From contig ONII01000016.1 in the NCBI GenBank assembly GCA_900317845.1, positions 1-44,033 of the forward strand: DNA of 44,033 nt, given 5' to 3'. Both the position numbers and the translations under genes were made by a program. Source of the stretch: an uncultured Bacteroidales bacterium (GTDB lineage Bacteria; Bacteroidota; Bacteroidia; Bacteroidales; UBA932). Below are positions 27,343 to 35,966 of the stretch, in pieces. How positions within the stretch are numbered: the first letter of the stretch is position 1; every line of letters begins with the position of its first letter. A model generated the notes under the pieces. That model saw nothing but the letters and a program-made list of their open reading frames with translations. It did no database searches and was not told the origin of the DNA.

Positions 27343-28176
27343 CTATACAAGTTCGAATAATACCAGATATACATACGCCGTGGGGATGGCGAACAAAGCG
27401 CTGTCGAAGCGGTCCAGGAGGCCGCCGTGGCCCGGCATGATGTTGCCGGAGTCCTTTACGCCAAACTGGCGTTTCCACAGGGACTCGTAAAGATCCCCGA
27501 AAACACCGGTAATGTGCATGAGGCTGGCCATCACCAGCACATGGACCACCGGGAAGGCAATCATGCCTGTTTTCAGGAGAATATAGGCCGCCAGAAGAAC
27601 GGTGAGCCAGCCGCCGAAAAAGCCCGCCCAGGATTTCTTGGGCGATATTTCCGGGCACATCTTGGCCGGCCACAGTTTTTGACCGAACAGCATGCCAAAG
27701 CAGTAGGCGCCCACATCCGAAGACCAGATGATAATGAAGAACGCCAGCATGAGAAGGCCGCTATAGCCGCTTCCCGTGCTTACCACAAACGGAGAAAGGG
27801 CCACAGGAAGGCCGATATACAGCAGCCCGGCCAGTACGTATGCGTATTCCTTGAAATCCTGATGGTTGACCACCATGTACATAAGGAGGCCGACAAACAA
27901 CAGGAGGGTAATCCCCAGGTATTTAACGGGAAGGGCCGGGTCCACGGTTCCGGTAGTTACGAACACCAGGCCAAAGGAGAGAATGGCCACCGCAATGGCG
28001 GCATTCCGTACGGCCACGTGTTTGTTTCCCAGGGTAATTTGGTAGTATTCCTTCATCATCTGGGCCTGAATAAACAGGAACAGGGGTAAGAAGAAAAACT
28101 TACCCCCAAGCAGGCTGCCAATCATGACAACCAGGAATACCAGACCGGATATGCTGCGCGTTACAGTGCTGTTCAT
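27343..28176 (-). CDS. cdsA: Phosphatidate cytidylyltransferase
   Basis: A 277-residue integral membrane enzyme making CDP-diacylglycerol from phosphatidate and CTP. About eight hydrophobic segments are visible. The C-terminal family signature is clear: CPEISPKKSWAGFFGGW (about 179-195), followed by GDLYESLWKRQFGVKDSGNIMPGHGGLLDRFDSALFAIP, which holds the conserved metal-binding aspartates. It overlaps ftsH by 4 nt upstream and precedes psd by 8 nt, the usual Bacteroidota order. Confidence 0.95.
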   Translation of the reverse strand: MNSTVTRSISGLVFLVVMIGSLLGGKFFFLPLFLFIQAQMMKEYYQITLGNKHVAVRNAAIAVAILSFGLVFVTTGTVDPALPVKYLGITLLLFVGLLMYMVVNHQDFKEYAYVLAGLLYIGLPVALSPFVVSTGSGYSGLLMLAFFIIIWSSDVGAYCFGMLFGQKLWPAKMCPEISPKKSWAGFFGGWLTVLLAAYILLKTGMIAFPVVHVLVMASLMHITGVFGDLYESLWKRQFGVKDSGNIMPGHGGLLDRFDSALFAIPTAYVYLVLFELV

Positions 28177-30113
28177 GCCTGACTTTCTTCCTCTACAATT
28201 TGATCGTCCGTGGCGGGTTCCACCTTGGGACCCAGAATTTGCTCGATATCTTCTGCAAAGATAACTTCTTTTTCCAAAAGATACGCACCCAGACGCATGA
28301 AACCTTCTTTATTGTCTTCGATGAGTTTGCGCGTGCGGTCGTGCACCTCTTTTACCAGGGCATTTACTTCCTGGTCCATGAGTTCCGCGGTTTTCTCCGA
28401 ATACGGTTTTACCAGATTGTAGCCGCGGGAGCCGGTGGAATCGTAGAAGCTCAGGGCCCCCACTTTGTCGCTCATGCCATAATACTGGACCATGGCGTAG
28501 GCCATGCCGGTCATGCGCTCCAGGTCATTGAGGGCACCCGTAGAGGGCTCTCCGTTGAGGATTTCCTCTGCTACGCGGCCGCCAATGAGCTGGCACATGT
28601 GGTCCAGCATGACGCTGCGTCTCCAGTTTTTGCGCTCTTCCGGGAGGCTCCAGGTAAGGCCCAGGGCATTGCCGCGTGGGATAATGGAAACCTTGAATAC
28701 AGGGTCTGCGTACGGAAGCAGCCAACCCACCAGGGCATGACCGGCCTCGTGGTACGCGATGGTGCGTTTTTCCGTGGGCGTCATGATGGTATTGGATTTG
28801 CGCTCCAGGCCGCCGATAATGCGGTCTACGGCATCCAGGAAGTCTTGCTGCATCACGACCTTGTGGTCCCGGCGGGCAGCGGTTAGGGCTGCCTCGTTGC
28901 ACACATTGGCAATATCTGCACCGGAGAAGCCGGGCGTATGCTTGGCCATGAATTCCACGGAAAAGTCTTCTCCCAGTTTAATGTCCCTCAGGTGCACCTT
29001 GAAGATTTCTTCGCGCTCCTTGAGTTCCGGCAGTTCCACATGGATTTGGCGGTCGAAGCGGCCGGCACGCATGAGGGCCTGGTCCAGAATGTCGGCGCGG
29101 TTGGTGGCCGCCAGGACAATGACACCGCTGTTGGTGCCAAAGCCGTCCATCTCCGTAAGGAGCTGATTCAGCGTGTTTTCTCGCTCGTCGTTGGAAGAAA
29201 AGCCACCGTTTTTGGCACGGGCGCGGCCCACGGCGTCAATCTCGTCGATAAAGACAATGCAAGGGGCTTTTTCCTTGGCCTGGCGGAACAGGTCACGGAC
29301 GCGCGAGGCGCCTACGCCCACAAACATTTCCACAAAGTCTGAGCCGGAGATGGAGAAGAACGGTACGTTGGCCTCCCCTGCCACAGCCTTGGCCAGCAGT
29401 GTTTTACCGGTTCCCGGAGGGCCTACCAGAAGGGCACCCTTGGGGATTTTTCCGCCCAGGGCGGTATATTTCTCCGGTTTTTTGAGGAAGTCCACAATTT
29501 CCATTACTTCTTCCTTGGCGCCATACAGGCCGGCAACGTCTTTAAAAGTGACTTTCACTTCATTTTTGTCCGCCTCCCGCGTGTTGGCTTTGCCCGCATT
29601 GAAGGGGTTCATGCCACCGCCAGCGCCACCGGGACCGCCCATGCCGCGGTTCATGCCGCGAAACATCCACACCCAGAACAGGATGAAGATCAGGAGCGGG
29701 AACACCATCTGGAAGATATCGCCCCAGATGTGTTCCTCGTTTTTAATGACCACCTTGAACTGCTCTACGGGCGTAAGTTCTGCGTTGAGTGCGCTAAAGG
29801 TGGTTTCAGGGTCAAATTTGGACGACACCAGGAAGTAGAAATGCGGCGCGCGGCGAGGCGGGTTGCCTCCGGGGAACTTGCTCTCATATTTGGCCAGCTT
29901 TTCCGGGCGCAGTTTAATCTCTCCTTTGTAGTCGTTGCGCACGAAGTCTATCTCTGCCACATCGCCTGCGGCAATCATGGACTGGACTTCTGCCCACTCT
30001 ATCTTTTCCGGAGCCGCACTTCGCTGGTTGTTAAACAGCAAATACCCGATTCCCAGAAGAATCAGGAAATACAGCCAGGAGAAGTTGAAACTTATTTTTT
30101 TTCTTTCTGCCAT
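28173..30113 (-). CDS. ftsH: ATP-dependent zinc metalloprotease FtsH
   Basis: A 646-residue membrane AAA+ protease for quality control of membrane and regulatory proteins. Two transmembrane segments (about 12-27 and 133-151) flank a periplasmic domain. A Gly-rich linker ([19 protein letters not shown]) leads to the ATPase: Walker A GPPGTGKT (231-238), Walker [10 protein letters not shown], and the second region of homology [21 protein letters not shown]. The zinc site is HEAGH (455-459) with a distal Asp. The length is normal for Bacteroidota. It lies 3 nt downstream of rsfS and is coupled to cdsA by ATGA. Confidence 0.98.
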   Translation of the reverse strand: MAERKKISFNFSWLYFLILLGIGYLLFNNQRSAAPEKIEWAEVQSMIAAGDVAEIDFVRNDYKGEIKLRPEKLAKYESKFPGGNPPRRAPHFYFLVSSKFDPETTFSALNAELTPVEQFKVVIKNEEHIWGDIFQMVFPLLIFILFWVWMFRGMNRGMGGPGGAGGGMNPFNAGKANTREADKNEVKVTFKDVAGLYGAKEEVMEIVDFLKKPEKYTALGGKIPKGALLVGPPGTGKTLLAKAVAGEANVPFFSISGSDFVEMFVGVGASRVRDLFRQAKEKAPCIVFIDEIDAVGRARAKNGGFSSNDERENTLNQLLTEMDGFGTNSGVIVLAATNRADILDQALMRAGRFDRQIHVELPELKEREEIFKVHLRDIKLGEDFSVEFMAKHTPGFSGADIANVCNEAALTAARRDHKVVMQQDFLDAVDRIIGGLERKSNTIMTPTEKRTIAYHEAGHALVGWLLPYADPVFKVSIIPRGNALGLTWSLPEERKNWRRSVMLDHMCQLIGGRVAEEILNGEPSTGALNDLERMTGMAYAMVQYYGMSDKVGALSFYDSTGSRGYNLVKPYSEKTAELMDQEVNALVKEVHDRTRKLIEDNKEGFMRLGAYLLEKEVIFAEDIEQILGPKVEPATDDQIVEEESQA

Positions 30114-30116
30114 GGA

Positions 30117-30500
30117 TTATTCTTCGGTTTTGTCCGCGGAAGCCTTGGGGACCCGGCGTTCCTTGTATTCTTTGCGGGGAACATCGGCCCAGAGCTCTTC
30201 CAGGCGGTAGAATTCACGGTACTCTTTGAGGAAGATGTGCACCACAATGTTGCCATAGTCCTGGATAATCCAGAAGTTGTTGCCCTCTCCCTGGGAGCGG
30301 TAGAGGGTATGGCCTTCCTCTTTCATTTTTTCTGCGATGTTGTCTGCTATGGCGCCAACCTGCGTGGTATTGGAGCCGTCGCAGACCACAAAATAGTCTG
30401 TAATGGCACCGTCAATGGACCTCAGGTCCAGGGAAACCACATTTTCGCCCTTCTTGTCATAAATTGCATCGGCCAGTAGCCTCAAATCGTGTGTAATCAT
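30117..30500 (-). CDS. rsfS: Ribosomal silencing factor RsfS
   Basis: A 127-residue protein of the RsfS/Iojap family, which binds ribosomal protein L14 and blocks subunit joining when nutrients are short. DLRSIDGAITDYFVVCDGSNTTQVGAIADNIAEKM and GNNFWIIQDYGNIVVHIFLKEYREFYRLEELWAD match the conserved core. It is first in the rsfS-ftsH-cdsA-psd operon, 3 nt before ftsH, with its own -7 box at 30527. A short charged C-terminal tail follows the domain. Confidence 0.95.
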   Translation of the reverse strand: MITHDLRLLADAIYDKKGENVVSLDLRSIDGAITDYFVVCDGSNTTQVGAIADNIAEKMKEEGHTLYRSQGEGNNFWIIQDYGNIVVHIFLKEYREFYRLEELWADVPRKEYKERRVPKASADKTEE

Positions 30501-30526
30501 GCGTATTTGTTTTGTCCGTGTTTAAG

Positions 30527-30534
30527 CAAAAATA
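30527..30534 (-). promoter_or_regulatory. -7 box (TATTTTTG) for the rsfS-ftsH-cdsA-psd operon
   Basis: TATTTTTG on the minus strand, 26 nt before the rsfS ATG (30500) and within the 45-bp gap after rpe. It suggests that the operon can be transcribed independently of pepD-rpe. No exact -33 TTTG was seen. Confidence 0.5.
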
Positions 30535-30545
30535 AAGCCACCTGT

Positions 30546-31211
30546 TTACTCTGCCATTTTGTCAGCCTGTTGCATGGCAAGGATGGCTGCGGCCGGGTCC
30601 TGAGCCTTGAAAACCGAGCTTCCGGCTACCAGGATACCCGCACCGGCTTTTACTACCTCCGGCGCATTGGCCGGGCCGATACCGCCGTCTACCTCAATGG
30701 GAACCTCCGGGCGGCCCAGCCGGTCCAGTTCCGTGCGCACGGCGTGGATGCGCTCCAGGCTTTCCGGAATGAACTTTTGCCCGCCAAAGCCTGCGAATAC
30801 GCTCATGATAAGCACGTAATCCACCATGGGCAGCAGCGGGAAAATGGCCTGCACCGGGCAGTCCGGATTGATGACGATACCTGCTTTTACGCCCAGGCCC
30901 TGAATGGTTTTGAGTAGCGCGGCACTCCCCTCCTTTGCGGCCTCGTAATGGAAACTGATCATCTGTGCACCGGCCCTGGCGAAGCGCTCTACGTATTTTT
31001 CCGGATGCACAATCATCAGGTGTACGTCCAGCGGTTTTTTTGCCTGTCCGGCGATGGCTTCCACTACCGGAAAGCCAAAGGAAATGTTGGGCACAAAGGT
31101 GCCGTCCATGATGTCCAGGTGGAAAATATCGGCATGTTCATTGACGATATCCACGTCTTTTTGCAGCTGCAGGAAATGGGCAGCCAGGATGGAAGGAGCA
31201 ACTTGAATCAT
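30546..31211 (-). CDS. rpe: Ribulose-phosphate 3-epimerase
   Basis: A 221-residue TIM-barrel enzyme interconverting ribulose 5-phosphate and xylulose 5-phosphate in the pentose phosphate pathway. Start VAPSILAAHFLQLQKDV; metal-site segment HLDIMDGTFVPNISFG; HLMIVHPEKY; and phosphate-binding EVDGGIGPANAPEVVKAGAGILVAGSSVF. The usual MSVNPGFGGQ motif reads MSVFAGFGGQ here, a change of two loop residues; the catalytic Asp and His are kept. The ATG overlaps the pepD stop (ATGA), so the two genes are coupled although their functions are unrelated. Confidence 0.95.
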   Translation of the reverse strand: MIQVAPSILAAHFLQLQKDVDIVNEHADIFHLDIMDGTFVPNISFGFPVVEAIAGQAKKPLDVHLMIVHPEKYVERFARAGAQMISFHYEAAKEGSAALLKTIQGLGVKAGIVINPDCPVQAIFPLLPMVDYVLIMSVFAGFGGQKFIPESLERIHAVRTELDRLGRPEVPIEVDGGIGPANAPEVVKAGAGILVAGSSVFKAQDPAAAILAMQQADKMAE

Positions 31212-32635
31212 TCGAAATTGAGGACAAGGTCGTTCAGGTGGTCTACGAATTTATCCAGCGAGGAGAGCTCCAGTTTTTCACCGGGAGCATGTACGCCCCG
31301 CAGGGTGGGGCCGAAGGAAATCATGTCCAGATCCGGGAATTTTTCCAGGAACAGGCCGCATTCCAGGCCCGCATGGATGGCTTTTACCTCCGGCTCATGG
31401 CCAAAGAGCTTTTTGTAGGAAGCCACCGTGCGCTCCAGCAGGCGGGAGTTCAGGTTGGGTTTCCAGCCGGGATACTCCCCGTGGTGCTCTACGTCAAAGG
31501 AGCCCAGGAAGAAGGCGGCTTCTACCTTTTCAGCCATGGCATGGAGCTCCGAGACCACCGAGCTGCGCTGGCTGGTAATGACCGTGAGGGTGTTTTCCTT
31601 GATATGGGCGGCGGCCAGGTTGGTGGAGGTTTCCACCAGGCCGGGAATGTCCACGGAAACCTTCTCTACGCCGTGCGGGCACGCGAGCAGCGTGGTAATG
31701 AGGTTGGCGGCATCTCCTTCCGCGATGGGTTTTTCTGCGCATTCTACGGGGCTGCAAACGGCTTTAACGCCGGCATCCGAAGACGCGAATTCCGCTTCCA
31801 GCAGTTGGCTGAAGGCTTTGACGTCTTCCTGCATCTCGTTTACCTCGTCTGCGGGAACGGCCAGGATAGCCTCTGCATGGCGGCAGATGGCGTTGGGCTT
31901 GTTGCCGCCGTCCAGGGTGATGAGCTGGAAATCGTACTGCATTTCCGTGTACAGGAAACGGACCAGCTGCTGGAGGGCGTTGCAGCGCTCTTTGTTGATA
32001 TCGTCTCCGCTATGGCCGCCCTGGGCGCCTGTGACGGCGATTTTGAGGGTTTTGTAGCCTTTGCGGAGGGGCTCGCGCTCAAAGGTGAAAGTGGCGGTGG
32101 TGTCCATGCCGCCGGCGCAGCCGATGAATAGCTGGCCTTCGTCTTCCGAGTCCAGATTGATGAGGATTTTTCCGCTGAAGAAGCCTTTTTCCAAGCCAAA
32201 GGCGCCGTCCATGCCGGTTTCTTCCGAGATGGTGAACAGGCACTCCAGCTTGCCTATGGGCTCTTCCCCGGCGAGGAGGGCCAGGCAGGCGGCAACGCCA
32301 ATGCCGTCATCTGCGCCCAGGGTGGTATCTTTGGCAATCATCCAGCCGTCTTCTACCACATATTGGATGGGTTGGGTTTTAAAGTCAAAGTTTACCCCCG
32401 GGTTTTTCTCGCAAACCATGTCCTGGTGGGCCTGCAGAACCAGCGTGGGCACGTTCTCCTTGCCCTTGGCCGCTTCTTTGGTGATGAGCACATTACCCGT
32501 TTTGTCCGTTTTGCAGGAGAGGTTGTGCTTGACGGCGAACTGCTGCAAGTATTCGATCATAGGACCCTCGTGCCCGGACTCACGCGGGATGCGGGTAATT
32601 TCCTTAAAGTATTCCAGTACAGTTGTTGCGTTCAT
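31208..32635 (-). CDS. pepD: Aminoacyl-histidine dipeptidase (M20 family, PepD-like)
   Basis: A 475-residue cytosolic metallopeptidase that cleaves dipeptides such as Xaa-His. Metal ligands are in LQAHQDMVCE (His about 78), TLGADDGIGV (Asp about 115) and ISEETGMDGAFGL (Glu pair about 145). The lid domain follows, and GLECGLFLEKFPDLDMISFGPTLRGVHAPGEKLELSS holds the last ligand His. The start MNATTVLEYFKEITRIPRESGHEGPM is typical. Upstream on the minus strand lies TATATTTA, one base off the -7 consensus, at 32659-32666. It is co-transcribed with rpe. Confidence 0.93.
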   Translation of the reverse strand: MNATTVLEYFKEITRIPRESGHEGPMIEYLQQFAVKHNLSCKTDKTGNVLITKEAAKGKENVPTLVLQAHQDMVCEKNPGVNFDFKTQPIQYVVEDGWMIAKDTTLGADDGIGVAACLALLAGEEPIGKLECLFTISEETGMDGAFGLEKGFFSGKILINLDSEDEGQLFIGCAGGMDTTATFTFEREPLRKGYKTLKIAVTGAQGGHSGDDINKERCNALQQLVRFLYTEMQYDFQLITLDGGNKPNAICRHAEAILAVPADEVNEMQEDVKAFSQLLEAEFASSDAGVKAVCSPVECAEKPIAEGDAANLITTLLACPHGVEKVSVDIPGLVETSTNLAAAHIKENTLTVITSQRSSVVSELHAMAEKVEAAFFLGSFDVEHHGEYPGWKPNLNSRLLERTVASYKKLFGHEPEVKAIHAGLECGLFLEKFPDLDMISFGPTLRGVHAPGEKLELSSLDKFVDHLNDLVLNFE

Positions 32636-32698
32636 ATCGATAAGCTTTTTTCACTTTGTAAATATAATGAAAAATTAGGGGATATGGAAGATTCTGCG

Positions 32699-32706
32699 TA
32701 AATTTG
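32699..32706 (+). promoter_or_regulatory. -7 box (TAAATTTG) for the ammonia-lyase gene
   Basis: TAAATTTG, 22 nt before the ATG at 32729. A GTG start at 32708 would be 1 nt from the box and hence upstream of the transcript start. Confidence 0.55.
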
Positions 32707-32728
32707 CGTGCATTTTTTACAATTTTAC

Positions 32729-34252
32729 ATGGATTATCTAAGCTTAGAGCAGGCAGAGAAGGTGGTCTTCTTTGGTGAAAAGCTCGAAATCGACAAAAAA
32801 GCCCTTGCAGAGGTTGAACGATCCTACCGTTTCCTGGAACAATTCCACAAGGATAAAGTCATCTATGGCATTAATACCGGATTCGGCCCCATGGCCCAGT
32901 GGCGCGTGGATGACCGTTATCTGAAAGACTTGCAATACAACATTATTCGCAGCCATTCTACGGGCGCCGGGAAGCCGCTTGGCGATGCTTCCGTGAAGGC
33001 AGCCATGGTAGCGCGTATCGGCACGTTCCTGCAGGGGAAATCGGGCATTCATCCGGACGTGGTGCGACTGCTCACCGAATTTGTGAACCGGGGCATTTAT
33101 CCTTTTATCCCCCGCCATGGCAGCGTTGGCGCCAGCGGCGACCTGGTTCAGCTGGCGCATATGGCCTTGGCCCTGATTGGCGAAGGTGAAGTGCATTATA
33201 ATGGCGAATGGCGTTCAGCGGCCGATGTCCTCAAGGAATGCGGCCTCAAGCCCATGGAAATCCACATTCGCGAAGGCCTCTCCGCCACCAACGGCACGTC
33301 CGTGATGACGGGCATCTCGCTGGTGAACCAGTTCCAGAGCGATCGTTTGCTGGATTGGGCCACCCTGGCGGCCGTTTGGATGAACGAGATTGCCGGCTCT
33401 TATGACGATTTTATGGCGGAGCCGCTGAACGGCTGCCGTCGCCACGAGGGACAGCAGCAGATTGCCCGCCGCATGCGGGAGTTGGCAGCATCGTCCCGGT
33501 GTTTCTCCAAACGCGAGATTGAACTCTTTAGCGGCGAGAACAAGGAGACGTATTTTGAGAAGAAGGTGCAGGCCTATTATTCCCTGCGCTGCACGCCGCA
33601 AATCCTGGGCCCCATTTACGACACCTTTGCCCAAACCCGCCGAGTGCTGGAAGAAGAGATGAACGCTGCCTGCGACAATCCCATTGTGGATCCGGATACC
33701 GAATATGTGTACCACGGCGGCAATTTCCATGGGGATTACATCTCGCTTGAAGAAGATAAAGTAAAGATTGCACTGGTGCGCCTTACCATGTTAACAGATA
33801 GGCAGTTAAACTATCTGTTCCATGACCGGATTAACGGCATTCTGCCGCCTTTCCTCAACCTGGGAACGCTGGGGCTCAACTACGGCATGCAGGCTTGTCA
33901 GTTCACGGCTACATCCACTACGGCGGAATGCCAGACGCTGGCCATGCCCAACTACGTGCACAGCATTCCCAACAACAACGACAACCAGGACATTGTGTCC
34001 ATGGGCACCAACAGCGCCCTCCTCTGCCGTCAGGTGGTGGAAAATGCCTATCAGGTGATGGCTATCCATTACATAGCGCTGGCGCAGGCTACAGACTGCC
34101 TGGGCATCCAGGACAAACTGTGTGATACGTCCCGCCGCACCTACGATGAAATTCGGAAGATACAGCCGGTAATCCGGGAAGATACCCCGTTTTACAAAGA
34201 GATTGCGCAAGTAATCACTTATTTGAAACGAAATCCCTTGAATTTGAAATAG
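32729..34252 (+). CDS. MIO-type aromatic amino acid ammonia-lyase (HAL/TAL family)
   Basis: A 507-residue lyase that removes ammonia from an aromatic amino acid or histidine. The prosthetic MIO group forms from A135-S136-G137 in GSVGASGDLVQLAHMALALIGEGE. Other active-site segments are VIYGINTGFGPMAQ (catalytic Tyr), NGTSVMTG, YSLRCTPQILGP, NPIVDPD and SIPNNNDNQDIVSMG. It resembles the Flavobacterium-type tyrosine ammonia-lyases more than enteric HutH, and no hutU/hutI/hutG genes are nearby. Substrate (Tyr, Phe or His) remains open. In relatives such enzymes feed flexirubin or aryl polyene pigments, but no such cluster is visible. Its stop abuts the convergent dnaA stop with no gap. Confidence 0.85.
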   Translation: MDYLSLEQAEKVVFFGEKLEIDKKALAEVERSYRFLEQFHKDKVIYGINTGFGPMAQWRVDDRYLKDLQYNIIRSHSTGAGKPLGDASVKAAMVARIGTFLQGKSGIHPDVVRLLTEFVNRGIYPFIPRHGSVGASGDLVQLAHMALALIGEGEVHYNGEWRSAADVLKECGLKPMEIHIREGLSATNGTSVMTGISLVNQFQSDRLLDWATLAAVWMNEIAGSYDDFMAEPLNGCRRHEGQQQIARRMRELAASSRCFSKREIELFSGENKETYFEKKVQAYYSLRCTPQILGPIYDTFAQTRRVLEEEMNAACDNPIVDPDTEYVYHGGNFHGDYISLEEDKVKIALVRLTMLTDRQLNYLFHDRINGILPPFLNLGTLGLNYGMQACQFTATSTTAECQTLAMPNYVHSIPNNNDNQDIVSMGTNSALLCRQVVENAYQVMAIHYIALAQATDCLGIQDKLCDTSRRTYDEIRKIQPVIREDTPFYKEIAQVITYLKRNPLNLK

Positions 34253-35680
34253 TTACCGTTCTACAGGAACGACAATCATGTTCTCGATATCCTCTACCCA
34301 CTGTCGGAAGAGTTTGTCCGTGGACATGAGGTCCTGTACCGTGCTGCAGGCGTGAAGTACCGTTGCGTGGTCTTTGCCGCCCAGTTCTGCGCCGATTGTA
34401 CTGAGCGAGCAGTTCTGGATAAGGTTGCGGCACTGGTACATGGCAATTTGCCGTGCTTGGACAATCTGGCGCTTGCGCGTTTTGGAAAGCAGCATGTCCC
34501 GGGTGATGTTGAAGTACTCGCACACGGTTTTTACAACGGTGTCAATGGTGACTTCCGTGCTTTGTTCGCCGACAATGTTGCCACAGACGCTCTGGGCCAG
34601 TTCTACATCGATTTCCCGGTGCCCCAGCGTGGCATATGCCACCAGGGAGGTGAGGGTGCCTTCCAGTTCGCGGAAGTTGGTTTTGATGCGGGAGGCCAGG
34701 AACGTGAGGACGTCCTCGCTCAGGGATACCCCCTCCCGGAGCGCGCGCGAGCGCAACATTTCCAGGCGGGTGTTATAGTCAGGACGGGTGAGTTCTGCCG
34801 ACAGGCCCCACTTGAAGCGGGACAGGAGGCGTTCCTCAAAGTTCTGCAGTTCCACCGGAGCGCGGTCACTGGTGAAAATGAGCTGCTTGCCGTTCTGGTG
34901 CAGGTGATTGAACACGTTGAAGAAGGTGTTCTGGGAACCCTGGCCCACCAGGTCCTGGATGTCGTCCACAATGAGGACGTCTATGCGCTGGTAGAAGGCG
35001 ATGAAATCTACAATGCGGTTGCCTTTGACGGCATCCATGTACTGCGTTTTGAATTCATTGCCGCTCACATAGAGGACTTGCAGGTCCTGGAAGCGCTCTT
35101 TGATGGCAATACCGATGGCCTGGGCGATATGGGTTTTCCCAAGACCGGGACCGCCAAAGAGGAACAGCGGGTTGAACGGGGTTTTACCGGGCGCCATGGA
35201 GATGCTTTCTCCGGCGCTTACGCCCAGTTTGTTGCACTCCCCTTCCACCAGGTTGCCAAAGCTGTACACGGGGTTCAGGCGCGGGTTAATCCTGAGGCGC
35301 TGCGTGCCCGGGAACACAAAGGGACTGGGCGTGCCCGACGGCTGGTAGGTGGAGATGGACACCGGATTGTTGGTGGGTGCGGCGCCCTGGCCGGCAGGCA
35401 ACACCATCCCTTCCCTGTTCTGTACGGGACGTACGAGGTAGAAAAGCTGGGCGTCTGCGCCAATGGCACGGCGGATGGTAAGGCGGAGTAAATCCCGGTA
35501 GCGCTCCTCCAGATACTCGCGGAAGAAGTCCGAGGGAACCTCTACCGTAAGACGCATGCCATCCAGGGCAACCGGGCGGATGCTCTTGAACCAGGTATTG
35601 TACTGCTGCGGATCAATGTTGTTGGCAATGATCTGCAGGCAGTTGTTCCATACCGCAATATGTCTTTCCTGGTCTGTCAT
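34253..35680 (-). CDS. dnaA: Chromosomal replication initiator DnaA
   Basis: A 475-residue initiator AAA+ protein. Domain I: WNNCLQIIANNIDPQQYNTWFKSIRP. A short linker domain II (about 95-145) with Pro/Ser-rich sequence leads to domain III: NPVYSFGNLVEGECN, Walker A GGPGLGKTHIAQA (about 175-187), Walker B VLIVDDIQDL and sensor LLSRFKWGL. Domain IV has the DnaA-box-binding signature GGKDHATVLHAC. The length is normal. Neither dnaN nor a recognisable origin adjoins it, common in Bacteroidota. Upstream is a 286-bp AT-rich non-coding region with a near-consensus -7 box (CATCTTTG, 35727-35734, minus). Confidence 0.98.
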   Translation of the reverse strand: MTDQERHIAVWNNCLQIIANNIDPQQYNTWFKSIRPVALDGMRLTVEVPSDFFREYLEERYRDLLRLTIRRAIGADAQLFYLVRPVQNREGMVLPAGQGAAPTNNPVSISTYQPSGTPSPFVFPGTQRLRINPRLNPVYSFGNLVEGECNKLGVSAGESISMAPGKTPFNPLFLFGGPGLGKTHIAQAIGIAIKERFQDLQVLYVSGNEFKTQYMDAVKGNRIVDFIAFYQRIDVLIVDDIQDLVGQGSQNTFFNVFNHLHQNGKQLIFTSDRAPVELQNFEERLLSRFKWGLSAELTRPDYNTRLEMLRSRALREGVSLSEDVLTFLASRIKTNFRELEGTLTSLVAYATLGHREIDVELAQSVCGNIVGEQSTEVTIDTVVKTVCEYFNITRDMLLSKTRKRQIVQARQIAMYQCRNLIQNCSLSTIGAELGGKDHATVLHACSTVQDLMSTDKLFRQWVEDIENMIVVPVER

Positions 35681-35966
35681 TCCGGGAGTTCTTGCTTAAT
35701 CCGATGTTTTGGTGTTAATGCTAGTGCAAAGATGGAGGAAAAAAATTTGATAAAAAATGAATTTTACTCTTGCTTTTAAAATTTTTTATCTTTAAATTAT
35801 TTGCAGGAGGTACCAAAATTTAAATTTTATCAATAAGCTGAAATTAAGCAGGTTATGTAAGCCTACCCCCGTTCTATTTAAGGGCAACGAATGTTCTTAT
35901 TTTGAATAATTACAAATAAAGAGACTGCAAAAAACAGTGCTTGAAGTAGCTTGAAACCGCAAATTA
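35681..35966. other. AT-rich intergenic region upstream of dnaA
   Basis: A 286-bp non-coding stretch, strikingly AT-rich compared with the genes around it. It contains the dnaA promoter region, a perfect palindrome AAAATTTAAATTTT (35815-35828) and poly-A/T tracts. I found no TTATCCACA-type DnaA boxes, no ORF and no clear terminator for the amidase gene. Confidence 0.6.

Noticed and set aside
27335-27673. N-terminal extension of phosphatidylserine decarboxylase
   Set aside because: This part is the opposite-phase reading of cdsA; the Psd family starts at MKKWIKI.
35681-35966. AT-rich region upstream of dnaA as replication origin
   Set aside because: No cluster of TTATCCACA-like DnaA boxes or typical unwinding repeats could be found by eye; AT-richness alone is not enough.
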